The notes beneath the pieces are model-generated. The model was not told the DNA's origin and did no database searches. It saw only the letters and a list, made by a program, of their open reading frames with translations. Shown here piece by piece: positions 7,922 through 17,185 of a stretch of DNA of 52,711 nucleotides. Made by a program: the position numbers and the translations under genes. Positions within the stretch are counted from its first letter, which is position 1. Every line of letters starts with the position of its first letter. This stretch comes from Shewanella profunda (GTDB lineage: Bacteria; Pseudomonadota; Gammaproteobacteria; Enterobacterales; Shewanellaceae), in the NCBI RefSeq assembly GCF_023283765.1, contig NZ_JAKILG010000033.1, positions 1 through 52,711 on the forward strand, read 5' to 3'.

Positions 7922-9910
7922 CTAAAGTTTTAGGTTGGTTTTTAAGAAACCGAGCATTTGTTCATAGTATTTCGCCCTATGCTCATCGTTATAAAAACCG
8001 TGGCCTTCATTATCCATCACCAGTTTTTGGTAAGGATACTTGTGCGCTTTTAAAGCTTTCTCGAGGGATTCGAGTTGCTCAATTGGTGCACGCTCATCTT
8101 CTCCCCCATGTGCTAATAGTATGTTTGCTTTGAGTTTATCGACGTTTTCAGAGGGAGACATTGCTTTGAGCACGGCTTTATCTTGGCCTAGTACTTCCTT
8201 GAGGTAGCTAGTTCCTGAATTTCTGCGGGCAACGTCGCCTTTATCAAACATCAACTCGAGATTGTATACCCCCGCCATACCTATGGCGCATTTAAACATA
8301 TCCGGTGCAAGCACTGCACTCTGTAGGGCGCTGTAACCACCGAAGCTACCACCAGAGATACAGATGCGTTCTTTATCGGCAACACCTTGGTCAATGACAT
8401 ATTGAGTTGCATCTATAATGTCATGTTGGATGTCGGAACCCCATTTTTGGTAGCCAGCACGTTCAAATTGATCACCATAGCCACCAGAGCCTCGAAAGTT
8501 GACCTGTAAAACCGCAATACCTTGGCTTGCCAAATATTGGTTTTGTGAATCAAACCCCCACCAGTCACGGACACCATGCGGACCGCCGTGGGGGTTGACT
8601 ACTAGAGGCAGGTTTTTAGCTTCTTTACCAAAGGGTAGCGTTAAGTAACCATGGAGTGTTTTACCGTCGCGACTCGTAAAACTGATGGGTTTAACTTCAG
8701 CCATTTGCTCTGGGTCGAGCCATTTTTTAGCTGCAGCAAGGTATTCAAGTTTAAGCTTTTTGGTATCAAACACATAGTAATCGCCAGGGTTGCGATCATT
8801 AAATGCAAGCACAACTAACTTTTCCGCATCACGGGTTTCACTGACAATGCGCACTTGATGGCCGGGTAGGGCACCTATGAGATCTTTTAGTAATTTTGCA
8901 TGGGAATCTTCACTATCGACGAAGGCATAGCTAGGATAGCCATTTTCAAATTCAACGGCATAGAGCTGTTTATTGGTACCGTTAATCCAAAAGTTGCTGG
9001 GATCGACATTTTCATCCTGAATAATCTCTTTTTTATCACCCGTTTCAATGTTGATTTTATAGACGCATAAGGTTTCACCTTGGGAGCGACCAGCGGCATA
9101 AATAGTATTTTTATCATCGGCGAAGGAGAGTGGTTGAAAGTCGGTTAGGCCTATGTTGAGCTTGTCGGTATTTATCCAGTCACCGTCCTTGCGATAAAAT
9201 ACTTTGGTAGTATTTTTACCATCTTCACCCGTGGCAAAACGAACCTCCCCATCATGATCTGTCATAAAGCGGGCTTGACCTATTGGGGCTCCTGTTATGC
9301 GCTTACGAACTCCAGTAAACAGGTCCACTCGATAGACATCTTGCTTTAACTCAATATTTAGGCTGCTCTCATTATTCCAAGGAATAGCGTTAACCAGCAT
9401 ATAGCGCTCATCATCGGGTAGAGGGTCGAGAATAAATGCTGTGGCATTTATTGCTGTGTTTTTCTTAATATTTGAACCCGTTTGTTGTTCGCCACTGTTA
9501 TAACCAAATAGATAAGCAGGACGCGAGCCGTCGGCATTGACTGCCATTAACTCTCCGTAATATTGAGGAACATCAGTCCAGCCTTTCAGATATTCTTTTG
9601 CCAATACAATCCGCTCACTATTGGCCCACTCATAATCGCCGACTTGAGCATTGCTCGGGAAGCGTATGGCATTAAGGAGTTTTTTAGTTTGTGCATCTAA
9701 TACAAGGAGTACTTTTTTGCCATCAACACTGGTAATAGCACTTAAGTATTTGCCTGTTGGAGATATCTTTACGTTTGAGTATTCACTACCTTTACTAAAC
9801 AATTGTGCCTGTGACAAGGCGTTAGGGTTTGCAATATCTGCGGCAAATGTTGAGATTGGCAGCATTGGTAAGCAAAGCGCAGCCAAAGTCGCTAATTGGA
9901 CGAGTTTCAT
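7922..9910 (-). CDS. Secreted S9-family prolyl oligopeptidase (acylaminoacyl-peptidase type)
   Basis: From ATG 9910 the protein has 662 residues. A typical signal peptide (MKLVQLATLAALCLPMLPIS, then TFAA) predicts export to the periplasm. Residues of about 45-400 look like a beta-propeller that gates substrate access. The C-terminal alpha/beta-hydrolase domain has the nucleophile motif GGSFGG with Ser522, the acid in HGGEDE (Asp605) and the base in EGHGF (His637). HGGPHG earlier forms the oxyanion region. Such enzymes remove dipeptides or acylated residues from short peptides, which fits the peptide-based nutrition of Shewanella. The ORF could start seven codons earlier, but AAGGATG four bases before ATG 9910 and the signal peptide support the shorter form. 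It is monocistronic. Confidence 0.9.
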   Translation of the reverse strand: MKLVQLATLAALCLPMLPISTFAADIANPNALSQAQLFSKGSEYSNVKISPTGKYLSAITSVDGKKVLLVLDAQTKKLLNAIRFPSNAQVGDYEWANSERIVLAKEYLKGWTDVPQYYGELMAVNADGSRPAYLFGYNSGEQQTGSNIKKNTAINATAFILDPLPDDERYMLVNAIPWNNESSLNIELKQDVYRVDLFTGVRKRITGAPIGQARFMTDHDGEVRFATGEDGKNTTKVFYRKDGDWINTDKLNIGLTDFQPLSFADDKNTIYAAGRSQGETLCVYKINIETGDKKEIIQDENVDPSNFWINGTNKQLYAVEFENGYPSYAFVDSEDSHAKLLKDLIGALPGHQVRIVSETRDAEKLVVLAFNDRNPGDYYVFDTKKLKLEYLAAAKKWLDPEQMAEVKPISFTSRDGKTLHGYLTLPFGKEAKNLPLVVNPHGGPHGVRDWWGFDSQNQYLASQGIAVLQVNFRGSGGYGDQFERAGYQKWGSDIQHDIIDATQYVIDQGVADKERICISGGSFGGYSALQSAVLAPDMFKCAIGMAGVYNLELMFDKGDVARRNSGTSYLKEVLGQDKAVLKAMSPSENVDKLKANILLAHGGEDERAPIEQLESLEKALKAHKYPYQKLVMDNEGHGFYNDEHRAKYYEQMLGFLKTNLKL

Positions 9911-10004
9911 TAGACATCCTTGTAAAAACATTGTGATTTTTGGGTTTTTAAAATGTTTTTCGAGGATAAAACAAAAGTGCTAGTGAGACAAGAAGGGAAC
10001 GCTA

Positions 10005-10037
10005 AATATAAAGGACGGTGTTACCGTCCTTTATATT
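10005..10037. terminator. Perfect 15-bp hairpin between slmA and the peptidase gene
   Basis: AATATAAAGGACGGT and its exact inverse flank a 3-base loop. It lies just after the slmA stop on the minus strand. The T-run is imperfect (TTTATATTT), so it may be a weak terminator or an mRNA 3' end stabiliser. Confidence 0.55.
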
Positions 10038-10046
10038 GAAAAATCA

Positions 10047-10640
10047 TTAGCTTTGGAGTAATTGGTGCTGGATAAAGCACCATTGCTCATCGAAGTGTGT
10101 AGTCGGTTTGAGTTTGAATTCACTTCGCACAAATTGGGCGATTCTGCCTTCGGCAAAGGCTAATAGTAAATTGGCCAATATGGCTTCATCTAGGTTAAAG
10201 CCTTTACCTTCCCGTAGGGTTTTTTCCCGTAATATTTGCTTTAGTTGAGTTTCAATTTTGGCAAATAAGCTGCTGACACGGCTGCGCAGACGTTCATTTT
10301 CCCCTAACAGAGCATCGCCATTGAGGACGCGGGAAATGCCTGGGTTACGTTCAGCAAAAATGAGTAGCAGTTGTAGCATGAGCTGGCAGCGCTTCATGGT
10401 GTCTTTCTCATCATCCATGATGATGTTGATGCGTGAGAGTAACGACTCTTCGATAAACTCGATTAGTCCCTCAAACATCCGCGCCTTACTTGGAAAGTGG
10501 CGATAAAGCGCGGCCTCCGAAACACCTACTTCCGAGGCAAGTTTTGCTGTGGTGATCCTTTGTCCTGGACTGGTTTCTAGCATTTGCGCTAGGCATTGCA
10601 AGATATGTTCACGACGATTAATTTTTGGGCTTACAGCCAT
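10047..10640 (-). CDS. slmA: Nucleoid occlusion factor SlmA (TetR family)
   Basis: SlmA binds specific palindromes spread over the chromosome and, when DNA-bound, breaks FtsZ polymers. This keeps the septum off the nucleoid. The 197-residue protein has the TetR-type N-terminal helix-turn-helix ([24 protein letters not shown]) and the conserved SlmA body, including [20 protein letters not shown]. It is the third gene of coaBC-dut-slmA, 33 bases after dut, the same order as in E. coli. AAGGATA precedes the ATG. Its target FtsZ is encoded at 45498-46685 in this window. Confidence 0.96.
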   Translation of the reverse strand: MAVSPKINRREHILQCLAQMLETSPGQRITTAKLASEVGVSEAALYRHFPSKARMFEGLIEFIEESLLSRINIIMDDEKDTMKRCQLMLQLLLIFAERNPGISRVLNGDALLGENERLRSRVSSLFAKIETQLKQILREKTLREGKGFNLDEAILANLLLAFAEGRIAQFVRSEFKLKPTTHFDEQWCFIQHQLLQS

Positions 10641-10673
10641 TGCAGTATCCTTCGCTCAATAACGACTGGGTAG

Positions 10674-11132
10674 TTATTTCGTGCCTGAATGGCCAAATCC
10701 ACCGTCACCCCGATCTGAGCTGTCAAACTCATCAACGAGTTTGAATTGTGCTTGTACCACAGGGACAAACACCAGTTGTGCGAGACGATCGCCAATTTCT
10801 AACGTGAATGGATTATTGCTTCTATTCCAGCAAGATACCATCAATGGCCCTTGGTAGTCGGAATCGATAAGCCCGACTAAATTCCCAAGTACAATACCGT
10901 GCTTATGACCTAGGCCTGAGCGCGGTAAAATCACAGCAGCGAGTCCGGGGTCGGCAACATGGATGGCAATACCCGTAGGGATAAGCTGGGTTTCACCGGG
11001 TGCTATCGTCATTGTGGTATCTATCATGGCGCGTAAATCCATGCCTGCACTGCCAGTGGTGGCATAGGCGGGCAAGGGAAATTCAGAACCAATACGAGAA
11101 TCGAGGATCTTTAATTCAATGGGCGTTTTCAT
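10674..11132 (-). CDS. dut: dUTP diphosphatase (dUTPase)
   Basis: Dut hydrolyses dUTP to dUMP, keeping uracil out of DNA and feeding thymidylate synthesis. This is the trimeric type, 152 residues. Conserved motifs seen in order are AGMDLRA (1), PRSGLG (2), [15 protein letters not shown] (3, catalytic Asp), GDRLAQLVF (4) and the C-terminal [11 protein letters not shown] (5), which closes over the substrate. Its ATG overlaps the coaBC stop by four bases (ATGA), so the two are translationally coupled. Confidence 0.98.
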   Translation of the reverse strand: MKTPIELKILDSRIGSEFPLPAYATTGSAGMDLRAMIDTTMTIAPGETQLIPTGIAIHVADPGLAAVILPRSGLGHKHGIVLGNLVGLIDSDYQGPLMVSCWNRSNNPFTLEIGDRLAQLVFVPVVQAQFKLVDEFDSSDRGDGGFGHSGTK

Positions 11133-12349
11133 GTATTTGTTTTTTCTTTCACTATCAACGAAAGTAATTGCCGAGCCAAAGAGAGTTTGTCAGTCGCTGG
11201 CAAATCTTGATTGCCTTGCGGCCAGAATACGCGCAGGGCATTGGCATCGGCATTAAAGCCTAGACCAGCAACGGAAACGTCATTTGCAGCGATCATATTC
11301 AAGTTTTTACGCTTGAGTTTATCGCGGGCATAGGTTTCAACATCATGGGTTTCGGCGGCAAATCCTACCACAAAAGGACGATTAGGTAAGCTTGCAACCG
11401 TGGCTAAGATATCAGGATTCCTTACCAGCGCAAGTTGCATTTCTTCAGTCGATTTTTTGATCTTACAGGTGGCAACATCATTAATTCGATAGTCAGCAAC
11501 GGCAGCACAGCCGATAAAAATATCTTTATTATCAACATTATTCATTACTGCATCGAGCATATTTTGCGCTGATTCAACATCGATACGTACCACTCCTTTA
11601 GGAGTGCTTAAACTCACCGGGCCAGAGACTAAAGTCACTGTTGCGCCCATCTCTGCCGCGGCTTTGGCGAGCGCAAAGCCCATTTTCCCTGAGCTGTGAT
11701 TCGAAATGTATCTAACGGGGTCGATCGCTTCACGGGTCGGCCCTGCGGTGATCAGTATCGACTGTCCTGCGAGAGGCTTAAGTTGAACGGCATCACTACT
11801 CGCAAAAAATTGAATTGCCAGCTCGGCGATGTCTACTGGTTCTAACATGCGACCAAGGCCCACTTCTCCACAGGCTTGACTACCGCTTGCAGGGCCCCAC
11901 AGTGTATAACCCCGTGAAGCTAGGCTAGTCAAATTAGCTTGAGTTGCCAGATTACGGTACATCTGTTGGTTCATTGCGGGACACAGAGCGATTGGCGCTT
12001 CAGTAGCAAGGCAGGTGGTGGTGATTAGCTCGTCGGCCATACCCGCATTGATGCGTGCCAATAAATTTGCCGTTGCAGGGGCGATAATGACTAAATCCGC
12101 CCAACGAGCGAGCTCTATGTGGCCCATGGCGGCTTCTGCTGCTGGGTCGAGTAAGCTCGATGCGACGGGATGTCCAGATAACGCTTGCAGCGTAAGCGGC
12201 GTGATAAACTCCATCGCACTTTGGCTCATCACGACGCGCACATCAAAACCACGCTCTTTTAAGCGCCGCACTAAATCTGCACTTTTATAGGCGGCAATGC
12301 CACCACCAATGCCCAGTAGGACGTTTTTATTTGTCAGACTCACAGACAT
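11129..12349 (-). CDS. coaBC: Bifunctional phosphopantothenoylcysteine decarboxylase / phosphopantothenate-cysteine ligase
   Basis: CoaBC (formerly Dfp) adds cysteine to 4'-phosphopantothenate using CTP and then decarboxylates the product with FMN, giving 4'-phosphopantetheine for coenzyme A. The N-terminal flavoprotein domain shows [24 protein letters not shown] with the catalytic His, and PAMNQQMY. The C-terminal ligase domain shows [25 protein letters not shown] and later AAVADYR and KNPDILA. The frame extends upstream to 12385, but the conserved N-terminus fits ATG 12349 (406 residues, the same as E. coli); ATG 12352 is an adjacent alternative. It is divergent from radC and is the first gene of an operon with dut and slmA. 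Confidence 0.96.
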   Translation of the reverse strand: MSVSLTNKNVLLGIGGGIAAYKSADLVRRLKERGFDVRVVMSQSAMEFITPLTLQALSGHPVASSLLDPAAEAAMGHIELARWADLVIIAPATANLLARINAGMADELITTTCLATEAPIALCPAMNQQMYRNLATQANLTSLASRGYTLWGPASGSQACGEVGLGRMLEPVDIAELAIQFFASSDAVQLKPLAGQSILITAGPTREAIDPVRYISNHSSGKMGFALAKAAAEMGATVTLVSGPVSLSTPKGVVRIDVESAQNMLDAVMNNVDNKDIFIGCAAVADYRINDVATCKIKKSTEEMQLALVRNPDILATVASLPNRPFVVGFAAETHDVETYARDKLKRKNLNMIAANDVSVAGLGFNADANALRVFWPQGNQDLPATDKLSLARQLLSLIVKEKTNT

Positions 12350-12474
12350 CATCCGAGATTGAAATAATGCCGCCAACGATACCACAACGCGGTGAATTTT
12401 AGTGACTATCCCAGTTCAAAAAATCTCGTCCATACTCAGTAAAGTGAAAATATGTGAGATGACAAGGAGGTCGT

Positions 12475-13152
12475 ATGGGGATTAAGGATTGGCCAGAGGG
12501 AGAAGGCCCTAGAGATAAATTACTACAAAAAGGGGCGGCGCATTTATCTGACGCAGAATTACTGGCGGTATTGCTGCGCAATGGCCTAGTGGGGCTCAAC
12601 GCAGTTGACCTCGCCAGATCGCTTATCAGTGAGTTTGGTGGGTTAAGAAACCTGCTTTGTGCCCCTAAAAGTCAGGTGTGTCGACTTCCAGGCGTAGGGC
12701 CTGTAAAATACGCTCAGCTTCAGGCCGCGGCTGAATTAGCGAGGCGTGTAGCACAAGAAAATCTGCAAAGGGGTCAGGTTTTGACAAATCCCGATTTAAC
12801 TCGGGACTATTTAATGAGACAATTAGCTGACCGCTCCTATGAAGTGTTCGCAATTTTGCTGCTAGATAGCCAGCATAGAGTGATTCAGTTTGTCGAATTA
12901 TTCCGCGGAACAATAGATTCAGCCTCAGTGTATCCACGTGAAGTGGTGAGCTTAGTGCTTGAAAAAAAGGCAGCTGCCGTTATAGTGTGTCACAATCATC
13001 CGTCTGGTATTGCCGAGCCCAGTCAGGCTGACAGACGAATAACTGAGCGATTAAAAAATGCGTTAGCAACCATAGATGTATCCTTATTGGATCATATGGT
13101 TGTAGGTGATCGAGAGATAGTTTCTTTTGCGGAACGAGGCTGGATTAATTAA
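12475..13152 (+). CDS. radC: RadC-family MPN+ (JAB) domain protein
   Basis: The protein has 225 residues. Residues 1-100 form a helix-hairpin-helix-like region ([24 protein letters not shown]). The JAB/MPN+ domain has the metal motif HNHPSG followed by D in [10 protein letters not shown]. The family was historically linked to DNA repair, but that role is disputed and no reaction is established. A strong ribosome-binding site (AAGGAGG) precedes the ATG. The gene is divergent from coaBC and lies just ahead of the rpmB promoter, an arrangement shared with E. coli. Confidence 0.93.
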   Translation: MGIKDWPEGEGPRDKLLQKGAAHLSDAELLAVLLRNGLVGLNAVDLARSLISEFGGLRNLLCAPKSQVCRLPGVGPVKYAQLQAAAELARRVAQENLQRGQVLTNPDLTRDYLMRQLADRSYEVFAILLLDSQHRVIQFVELFRGTIDSASVYPREVVSLVLEKKAAAVIVCHNHPSGIAEPSQADRRITERLKNALATIDVSLLDHMVVGDREIVSFAERGWIN

Positions 13153-13160
13153 TCTAACAC

Positions 13161-13189
13161 TTGATCTTCACTCTGTGATCGTGTATAAA
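13161..13189 (+). promoter_or_regulatory. Sigma-70 promoter for rpmB-rpmG
   Basis: TTGATC (-35, 13161-13166) and TATAAA (-10, 13184-13189) are separated by 17 bases, just after the radC stop codon. The likely start near 13196 leaves a leader of about 80 bases before rpmB. Confidence 0.7.
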
Positions 13190-13202
13190 ATGCGCCCTCT
13201 TT

Positions 13203-13231
13203 GTGCCTCGGGCGACGGCCATACGAGGCAC
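13203..13231 (+). other. Leader hairpin upstream of rpmB
   Basis: GTGCCTCG pairs perfectly with CGAGGCAC around a 13-base loop. It sits near the 5' end of the predicted rpmB transcript. There is no T-run, so it is not a terminator. It could stabilise the mRNA or bind a protein. Confidence 0.45.
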
Positions 13232-13273
13232 ATTAATGCTCGAGCGTTAAAATTGTTTTTGGAGAAGATTGAC

Positions 13274-13510
13274 ATGTCAAGAGTATGCCAAGTTACTGGC
13301 AAGAAGCCGATGGTTGGTAACAACCGTTCGCACGCAAAAAACGCGACCCGTCGTCGTTTTTTACCTAACCTACAAAACCACCGTTTTTGGTTAGAAGAAG
13401 AAAAGCGTTTCGTACAGTTACGTGTATCTACTAAAGGTATCCGTCTGATCGATAAGAAAGGTATTGAAGTTGTTGTTGCTGAACTTCGTGCCCGTGGCGA
13501 GAAGGTATAA
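13274..13510 (+). CDS. rpmB: 50S ribosomal protein L28
   Basis: L28 is a small basic protein of the large ribosomal subunit. The 78-residue product starts [20 protein letters not shown], the standard L28 N-terminus, and continues [14 protein letters not shown]. It carries only one Cys, so it is the zinc-independent form. The frame continues upstream, but GGAGAAG five bases before ATG 13274 and the family length fix the start. It is cotranscribed with rpmG six bases downstream. Confidence 0.98.
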   Translation: MSRVCQVTGKKPMVGNNRSHAKNATRRRFLPNLQNHRFWLEEEKRFVQLRVSTKGIRLIDKKGIEVVVAELRARGEKV

Positions 13511-13516
13511 TAGATC

Positions 13517-13690
13517 ATGGCTAAAGCTAAAGGTAATCGTGAGAAGATCAAATTAGTTTCAAGCGCTAAGACTGGTCACTTCTACACAACTGAAAAAAAC
13601 AAGCGTAACATGCCTGAAAAAATGGAAATCAAAAAATTTGATCCAGTTATTCGCCAGCACGTTATCTACAAAGAAGCCAAAATCAAGTAA
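13517..13690 (+). CDS. rpmG: 50S ribosomal protein L33
   Basis: This 57-residue basic protein begins [20 protein letters not shown] and ends [17 protein letters not shown], collinear with E. coli L33. It has no cysteines, so like L28 it is the zinc-free paralogue. Its start is six bases after the rpmB stop. The gene is short but unambiguous. Confidence 0.98.
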   Translation: MAKAKGNREKIKLVSSAKTGHFYTTEKNKRNMPEKMEIKKFDPVIRQHVIYKEAKIK

Positions 13691-13710
13691 TCCTTGGTTA
13701 GTGTTTCGAG

Positions 13711-13741
13711 AAAAGCCCCTTATTTAAGGGGCTTTTTTTTT
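13711..13741 (+). terminator. Terminator of rpmB-rpmG
   Basis: AAAAGCCCCTTA and TAAGGGGCTTTT form a tight stem followed by a run of nine T. Confidence 0.93.
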
Positions 13742-13873
13742 GCTTACTTTTACAAATAATCAGCAAATTTAGTGCATTGAATTTTATCTATATGAGTTAA
13801 AAAAATGTGAATGTTTGCTGAAAGTGCAATATTTTGCAGATATAAGCACTTTAATGTATTAAAACTGCATTTT

Positions 13874-13912
13874 AGTGAGAATAAATTCTTTATATGTGAA
13901 TTAAAATGCAAT
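13874..13912 (+). promoter_or_regulatory. Tandem ARG boxes (ArgR operator) upstream of argA
   Basis: Two 18-bp sites, AGTGAGAATAAATTCTTT (13874-13891) and TGTGAATTAAAATGCAAT (13895-13912), match the core of the ARG-box consensus at about 11 and 13 of 14 positions. They are separated by exactly 3 bp, the spacing used by hexameric ArgR. Weaker matches occur at 13806-13823 and 13823-13840. Arginine-bound ArgR should repress argA here. Confidence 0.8.
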
Positions 13913-13991
13913 ACTATACGCGGGTTTTAGTTATTCATTCCTGGTGTGTCCTACAGACATTGCCAGCTCAAAAATGAGGTGTAAATAACGC

Positions 13992-15311
13992 GTGCGTACC
14001 ACTGAACTGGTTGATGGATTTCGTCACTCTGCCCCCTATGTTAATGCTCACAGAGGTAAAACTTTTGTGGTCATGCTTGGCGGTGAAGCTTTGGCTCAAA
14101 ATCAATTCCGCGCCATCTTAAATGATGTCGCCCTGTTGCACAGTTTAGGGATCAAAGTGGTGTTGGTATATGGCGCTAGGCCGCAGATTGATGCTGCGTT
14201 AGCCGCCAATGGTATTGCGCCTGCCTACCACGAAGGCGTGCGTATTACGGATGAAGATTCACTTAAAGTGATCAAGCAAGTGGCGGGTGCGCTGCAATTT
14301 GATATCACTGCGCGTTTATCCATGAGTTTAAGCAATACACCGATGCAAGGTGCGCAAATTAACTTAGTGAGTGGCAACTTTGTGATTGCCCAACCACTGG
14401 GTGTGGATAATGGTATCGATTTTTGCCTGAGTGGCAGAGTGCGTCGTATCGATGTGCAAGGCTTAAAGCGCCAGCTCGATAATCATTGTATCGTCTTGAT
14501 GGGGCCGATAGCAGCTTCTGTAACAGGCGAAAGTTTTAATTTAACCGCAGAAGAAATTGCGACGCAGGTAGCGATAAAACTTAAAGCGGACAAGATGATC
14601 GGATTTAGTTCGCAGAACGGTATTCTCGATCGCAATGGCGATGTGATTGCTGAGTTGATGCCGAATGACGCGCAAAACATCATGAATAAGCTGGCCGAAC
14701 AGGGTTCTGCCTGTATTGGTACTATGGCGTTTCTCAAGGCAAGTATCGACGCCTGTCGTAATGGTGTGCCACGTTGTCATTTAGTGAGTTACCTTGAAGA
14801 TGGCGCCTTACTGCAAGAGTTGTTCTCCCGTGAAGGGATTGGCACGCAGATAGTGACTGAGAGTGCCGAGCGTCTGCGCCGAGCCTCGATTGCCGATATT
14901 GGTGGTGTATTGAACCTTATTCGCCCATTGGAAGAGCAAGGCATTCTGGTGCGTCGTAGCCGTGAACAGCTCGAGATTGAAATCGAACAGTTTATGTTGA
15001 TTGAGCGTGATGGTTTAGTGATTGGTTGCGCTGCGCTCTATCCTTTTGAAGAGGATAATGCGGGTGAGTTTGCCTGTTTGGTGGTACATCCCGATTACCG
15101 CGATGCCGACAGAGGTAGCTTACTGCTGAAGAACATTATCAATCAGGCCAGAAACCGCGGTTATTCACGTTTGTTTGCGCTGACGACTCGGAGCATTCAC
15201 TGGTTCTTAGAGCATGGTTTTGTGATTGAAGATGTTGAAGCGCTGCCACAGAAGAAGAAGCAGTTGTATAACTATCAACGCCGCTCAAAAATTCTTGCCC
15301 TCGATCTGTAA
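13992..15311 (+). CDS. argA: N-acetylglutamate synthase (amino-acid N-acetyltransferase)
   Basis: ArgA transfers acetyl from acetyl-CoA to glutamate, the first committed step of arginine synthesis, and is feedback-inhibited by arginine. Residues 1 to about 290 form the amino-acid-kinase-like regulatory domain ([35 protein letters not shown]). Residues of about 295-439 form the GNAT acetyltransferase domain ([20 protein letters not shown]). The length of 439 is close to E. coli ArgA (443). The start is GTG 13992, with GAGGTG about 11 bases upstream. It is monocistronic, with ARG boxes before it and a terminator after. Confidence 0.97.
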   Translation: MRTTELVDGFRHSAPYVNAHRGKTFVVMLGGEALAQNQFRAILNDVALLHSLGIKVVLVYGARPQIDAALAANGIAPAYHEGVRITDEDSLKVIKQVAGALQFDITARLSMSLSNTPMQGAQINLVSGNFVIAQPLGVDNGIDFCLSGRVRRIDVQGLKRQLDNHCIVLMGPIAASVTGESFNLTAEEIATQVAIKLKADKMIGFSSQNGILDRNGDVIAELMPNDAQNIMNKLAEQGSACIGTMAFLKASIDACRNGVPRCHLVSYLEDGALLQELFSREGIGTQIVTESAERLRRASIADIGGVLNLIRPLEEQGILVRRSREQLEIEIEQFMLIERDGLVIGCAALYPFEEDNAGEFACLVVHPDYRDADRGSLLLKNIINQARNRGYSRLFALTTRSIHWFLEHGFVIEDVEALPQKKKQLYNYQRRSKILALDL

Positions 15312-15331
15312 TAGAGGGCTTGGGGATAAAG

Positions 15332-15357
15332 AATGCCAGCCAAGTGCTGGCATTTTT
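15332..15357 (+). terminator. Terminator of argA
   Basis: ATGCCAGC and GCTGGCAT pair around a 5-base loop, followed by TTTTTG. Confidence 0.85.
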
Positions 15358-15411
15358 GTCTTTATCTTTAACGATGTAGCTAGAGTGTGTCGCCTAAAGT
15401 CTCACATTCTT

Positions 15412-16302
15412 TTACGCCTGTACCTTCTTGCGTTTATAGGCCATATCTAAGGTAAAGACTAACAGCGCACTCCAGATAAAGCCGAAGGTCACGCCTTTTT
15501 CTGCGTCAAAGGGCTCATTAAACAGACTCACCGCTAAGATAAACATAATACTCGGGCCGATATATTGGAAAAAACCGAGCATAGACAGTGGAATACGCAC
15601 CGCGGCCCCCGCAAAACACAACAAGGGAATGGTGGTCACTATACCCGCAGCCATCAGCATCAGATTTAATTGCCAATCGTTAGTCAGCATGCTCGCTGTG
15701 GCTGTATCTAAGGTTGCGACGAGGTAAATCAGCGCAACCGGTAGCAGTACCGCTGTTTCGACCAATAAGCCAGCTTTGGCATCTACATTGACCTTTTTTC
15801 GCAGCAGTGCATAGAAGCCAAAGGTGCCCGCGAGTGCCAGTGAGACGATGGGAATGGAGCCGAAGGAAACTAATTGGATCAACACGCCAGCGCTTGCGAG
15901 TGCGACCGCAAACCATTGCAGCTTACGCAACCTTTCGCCTAGAAATAACATACCGAGTAAGACGTTAAGCAAAGGATTGATAAAGTAGCCTAAGCTGGCA
16001 TCGAGCATATGATCGTTATTCACCGCCCAAATAAATAATAGCCAGTTTCCGGCGATCAGAATGGAGGTGATGATGAGTACTATAAGCTGCTTAGGCTGTT
16101 TAAACAGTAAACGTAAGCGAGAGAATCCGCCAATAAACTGCATGATGATCAACATAAATACAAATGACCAAATCACACGGTGGAGCAAAATTTCGGTTGC
16201 GGAAACCTGGTTAAGTAATTTGAAATATAAAGGCGCAAAACCCCACATACAGTAAGCACTGATGGCGAGTAGGATCCCTTTACGGTATTCACGATCGGAC
16301 AT
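15412..16302 (-). CDS. rarD: RarD-type EamA/DMT-superfamily transporter
   Basis: This is an inner-membrane drug/metabolite-transporter-superfamily protein of 296 residues with about ten hydrophobic helices. The N-terminus MSDREYRKGILLAISAYCMW and the motif GFAPLYFKLL, then ATEILLHRVIWSF, are typical of RarD. WAVNNDHMLDASLGYFINPL marks the middle. The E. coli name refers to chloramphenicol sensitivity, but the substrate is unknown. The frame is open to 16362; MSDREYRKG is the family start, so ATG 16302 is used. Its 3' end approaches the argA terminator from the other side. Confidence 0.9.
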   Translation of the reverse strand: MSDREYRKGILLAISAYCMWGFAPLYFKLLNQVSATEILLHRVIWSFVFMLIIMQFIGGFSRLRLLFKQPKQLIVLIITSILIAGNWLLFIWAVNNDHMLDASLGYFINPLLNVLLGMLFLGERLRKLQWFAVALASAGVLIQLVSFGSIPIVSLALAGTFGFYALLRKKVNVDAKAGLLVETAVLLPVALIYLVATLDTATASMLTNDWQLNLMLMAAGIVTTIPLLCFAGAAVRIPLSMLGFFQYIGPSIMFILAVSLFNEPFDAEKGVTFGFIWSALLVFTLDMAYKRKKVQA

Positions 16303-16463
16303 AGGAAATCTTAGAAGGACAACAGGACGGCCGATTGTAGGCGCGTCCGTGAATGGACTCAAGTTACGGTGGGGATTTTTTGGTTACAGAATGTCTCAAC
16401 GATAGGAGTTGAGAAACAACATATAAATCAATTAATTTGTAATTTTTAGTCGATGTGCTTGCT

Positions 16464-16928
16464 CTAGCCAACCATATAAGTCCCTGTTCCAAAAGCAATA
16501 TGTGTACCTTGCTCGTTATGTAATTCCATGCGGCATACTGAAACACGGTTACCAGCTCGGATAACGCTGCCCGTGCCAGTGAAGGTGAGGCCGCGGCCCG
16601 GACGTAGATAATCGACGCGCATATCAATCGTCCCCAGAGTTTGCAGGCGTTGTTGTAATTCTTCGATAGTCCAATCTTCTCGGCTGGCAACGAGTCCTGC
16701 AAAGGCGGTGAGCCCGCCGACCACATCCAGTACCGTCGCCGTGACACCACCGTGGAGGATCTGTTGATGGATATTGCCAATAAGTTCAGGTTTCATATTA
16801 ATCACCACTTCGACGCCGTCGATATCGTAGCGTTTAATATCGAGCCCGAGCAGATTATGAAAAGGAACATGTTGATCAAATACTTCTGCAACTCGGCTTA
16901 ATATTTCGGCTTGGATTGGGTTTGTCAT
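16464..16928 (-). CDS. yigI: YigI-family hotdog-fold thioesterase
   Basis: The product is a 154-residue PaaI-like acyl-CoA thioesterase. The hotdog core includes the family motif ILHGGVTATVLDVVGGLTAF, where the Gly-Gly turn and the acidic residue on the following helix build the active site between two subunits. MRVDYLRPGRGLTFTGTGSVIRAGNRVSV follows. The physiological acyl-CoA substrate is not evident from sequence. It lies upstream of rarD on the same strand with a gap of about 160 bases, and is divergent from recQ. Confidence 0.85.
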   Translation of the reverse strand: MTNPIQAEILSRVAEVFDQHVPFHNLLGLDIKRYDIDGVEVVINMKPELIGNIHQQILHGGVTATVLDVVGGLTAFAGLVASREDWTIEELQQRLQTLGTIDMRVDYLRPGRGLTFTGTGSVIRAGNRVSVCRMELHNEQGTHIAFGTGTYMVG

Positions 16929-17185
16929 GGTTTCTCGTCCTTGTCACTGAGTGACTGCATTAGGCGTAATTGGCGTTGTTATCAACACTTAGATTCGGAA
17001 AGTGCGGCTTAGAGCAATTAATCTACAGTGAAGCTAACGGCGAATGCAACTCTGCCATTCAAACGAAGTAACTTTGCCTAAGTGGCTCTTGTTAAAAGAC
17101 TCGGACAGATGATCTCACATTGGCGCAAGACAGGAGCGATACAGTCCTTTAGAATAGGCCCCCTCACTTTTGACATAGAAGATCC

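Noticed and set aside
13127..13273. Longer upstream start for rpmB
   Set aside because: It would cross the radC 3' end, the promoter and the leader hairpin. The family start and ribosome-binding site are at 13274.
13168..13551. 127-codon minus-strand ORF opposite rpmB
   Set aside because: It spans the rpmB promoter, leader and gene on the opposite strand; L28 is unambiguous.
16364..16780. 138-codon minus-strand ORF overlapping yigI in another frame
   Set aside because: yigI in the adjacent frame has a clear hotdog motif; this frame has none.
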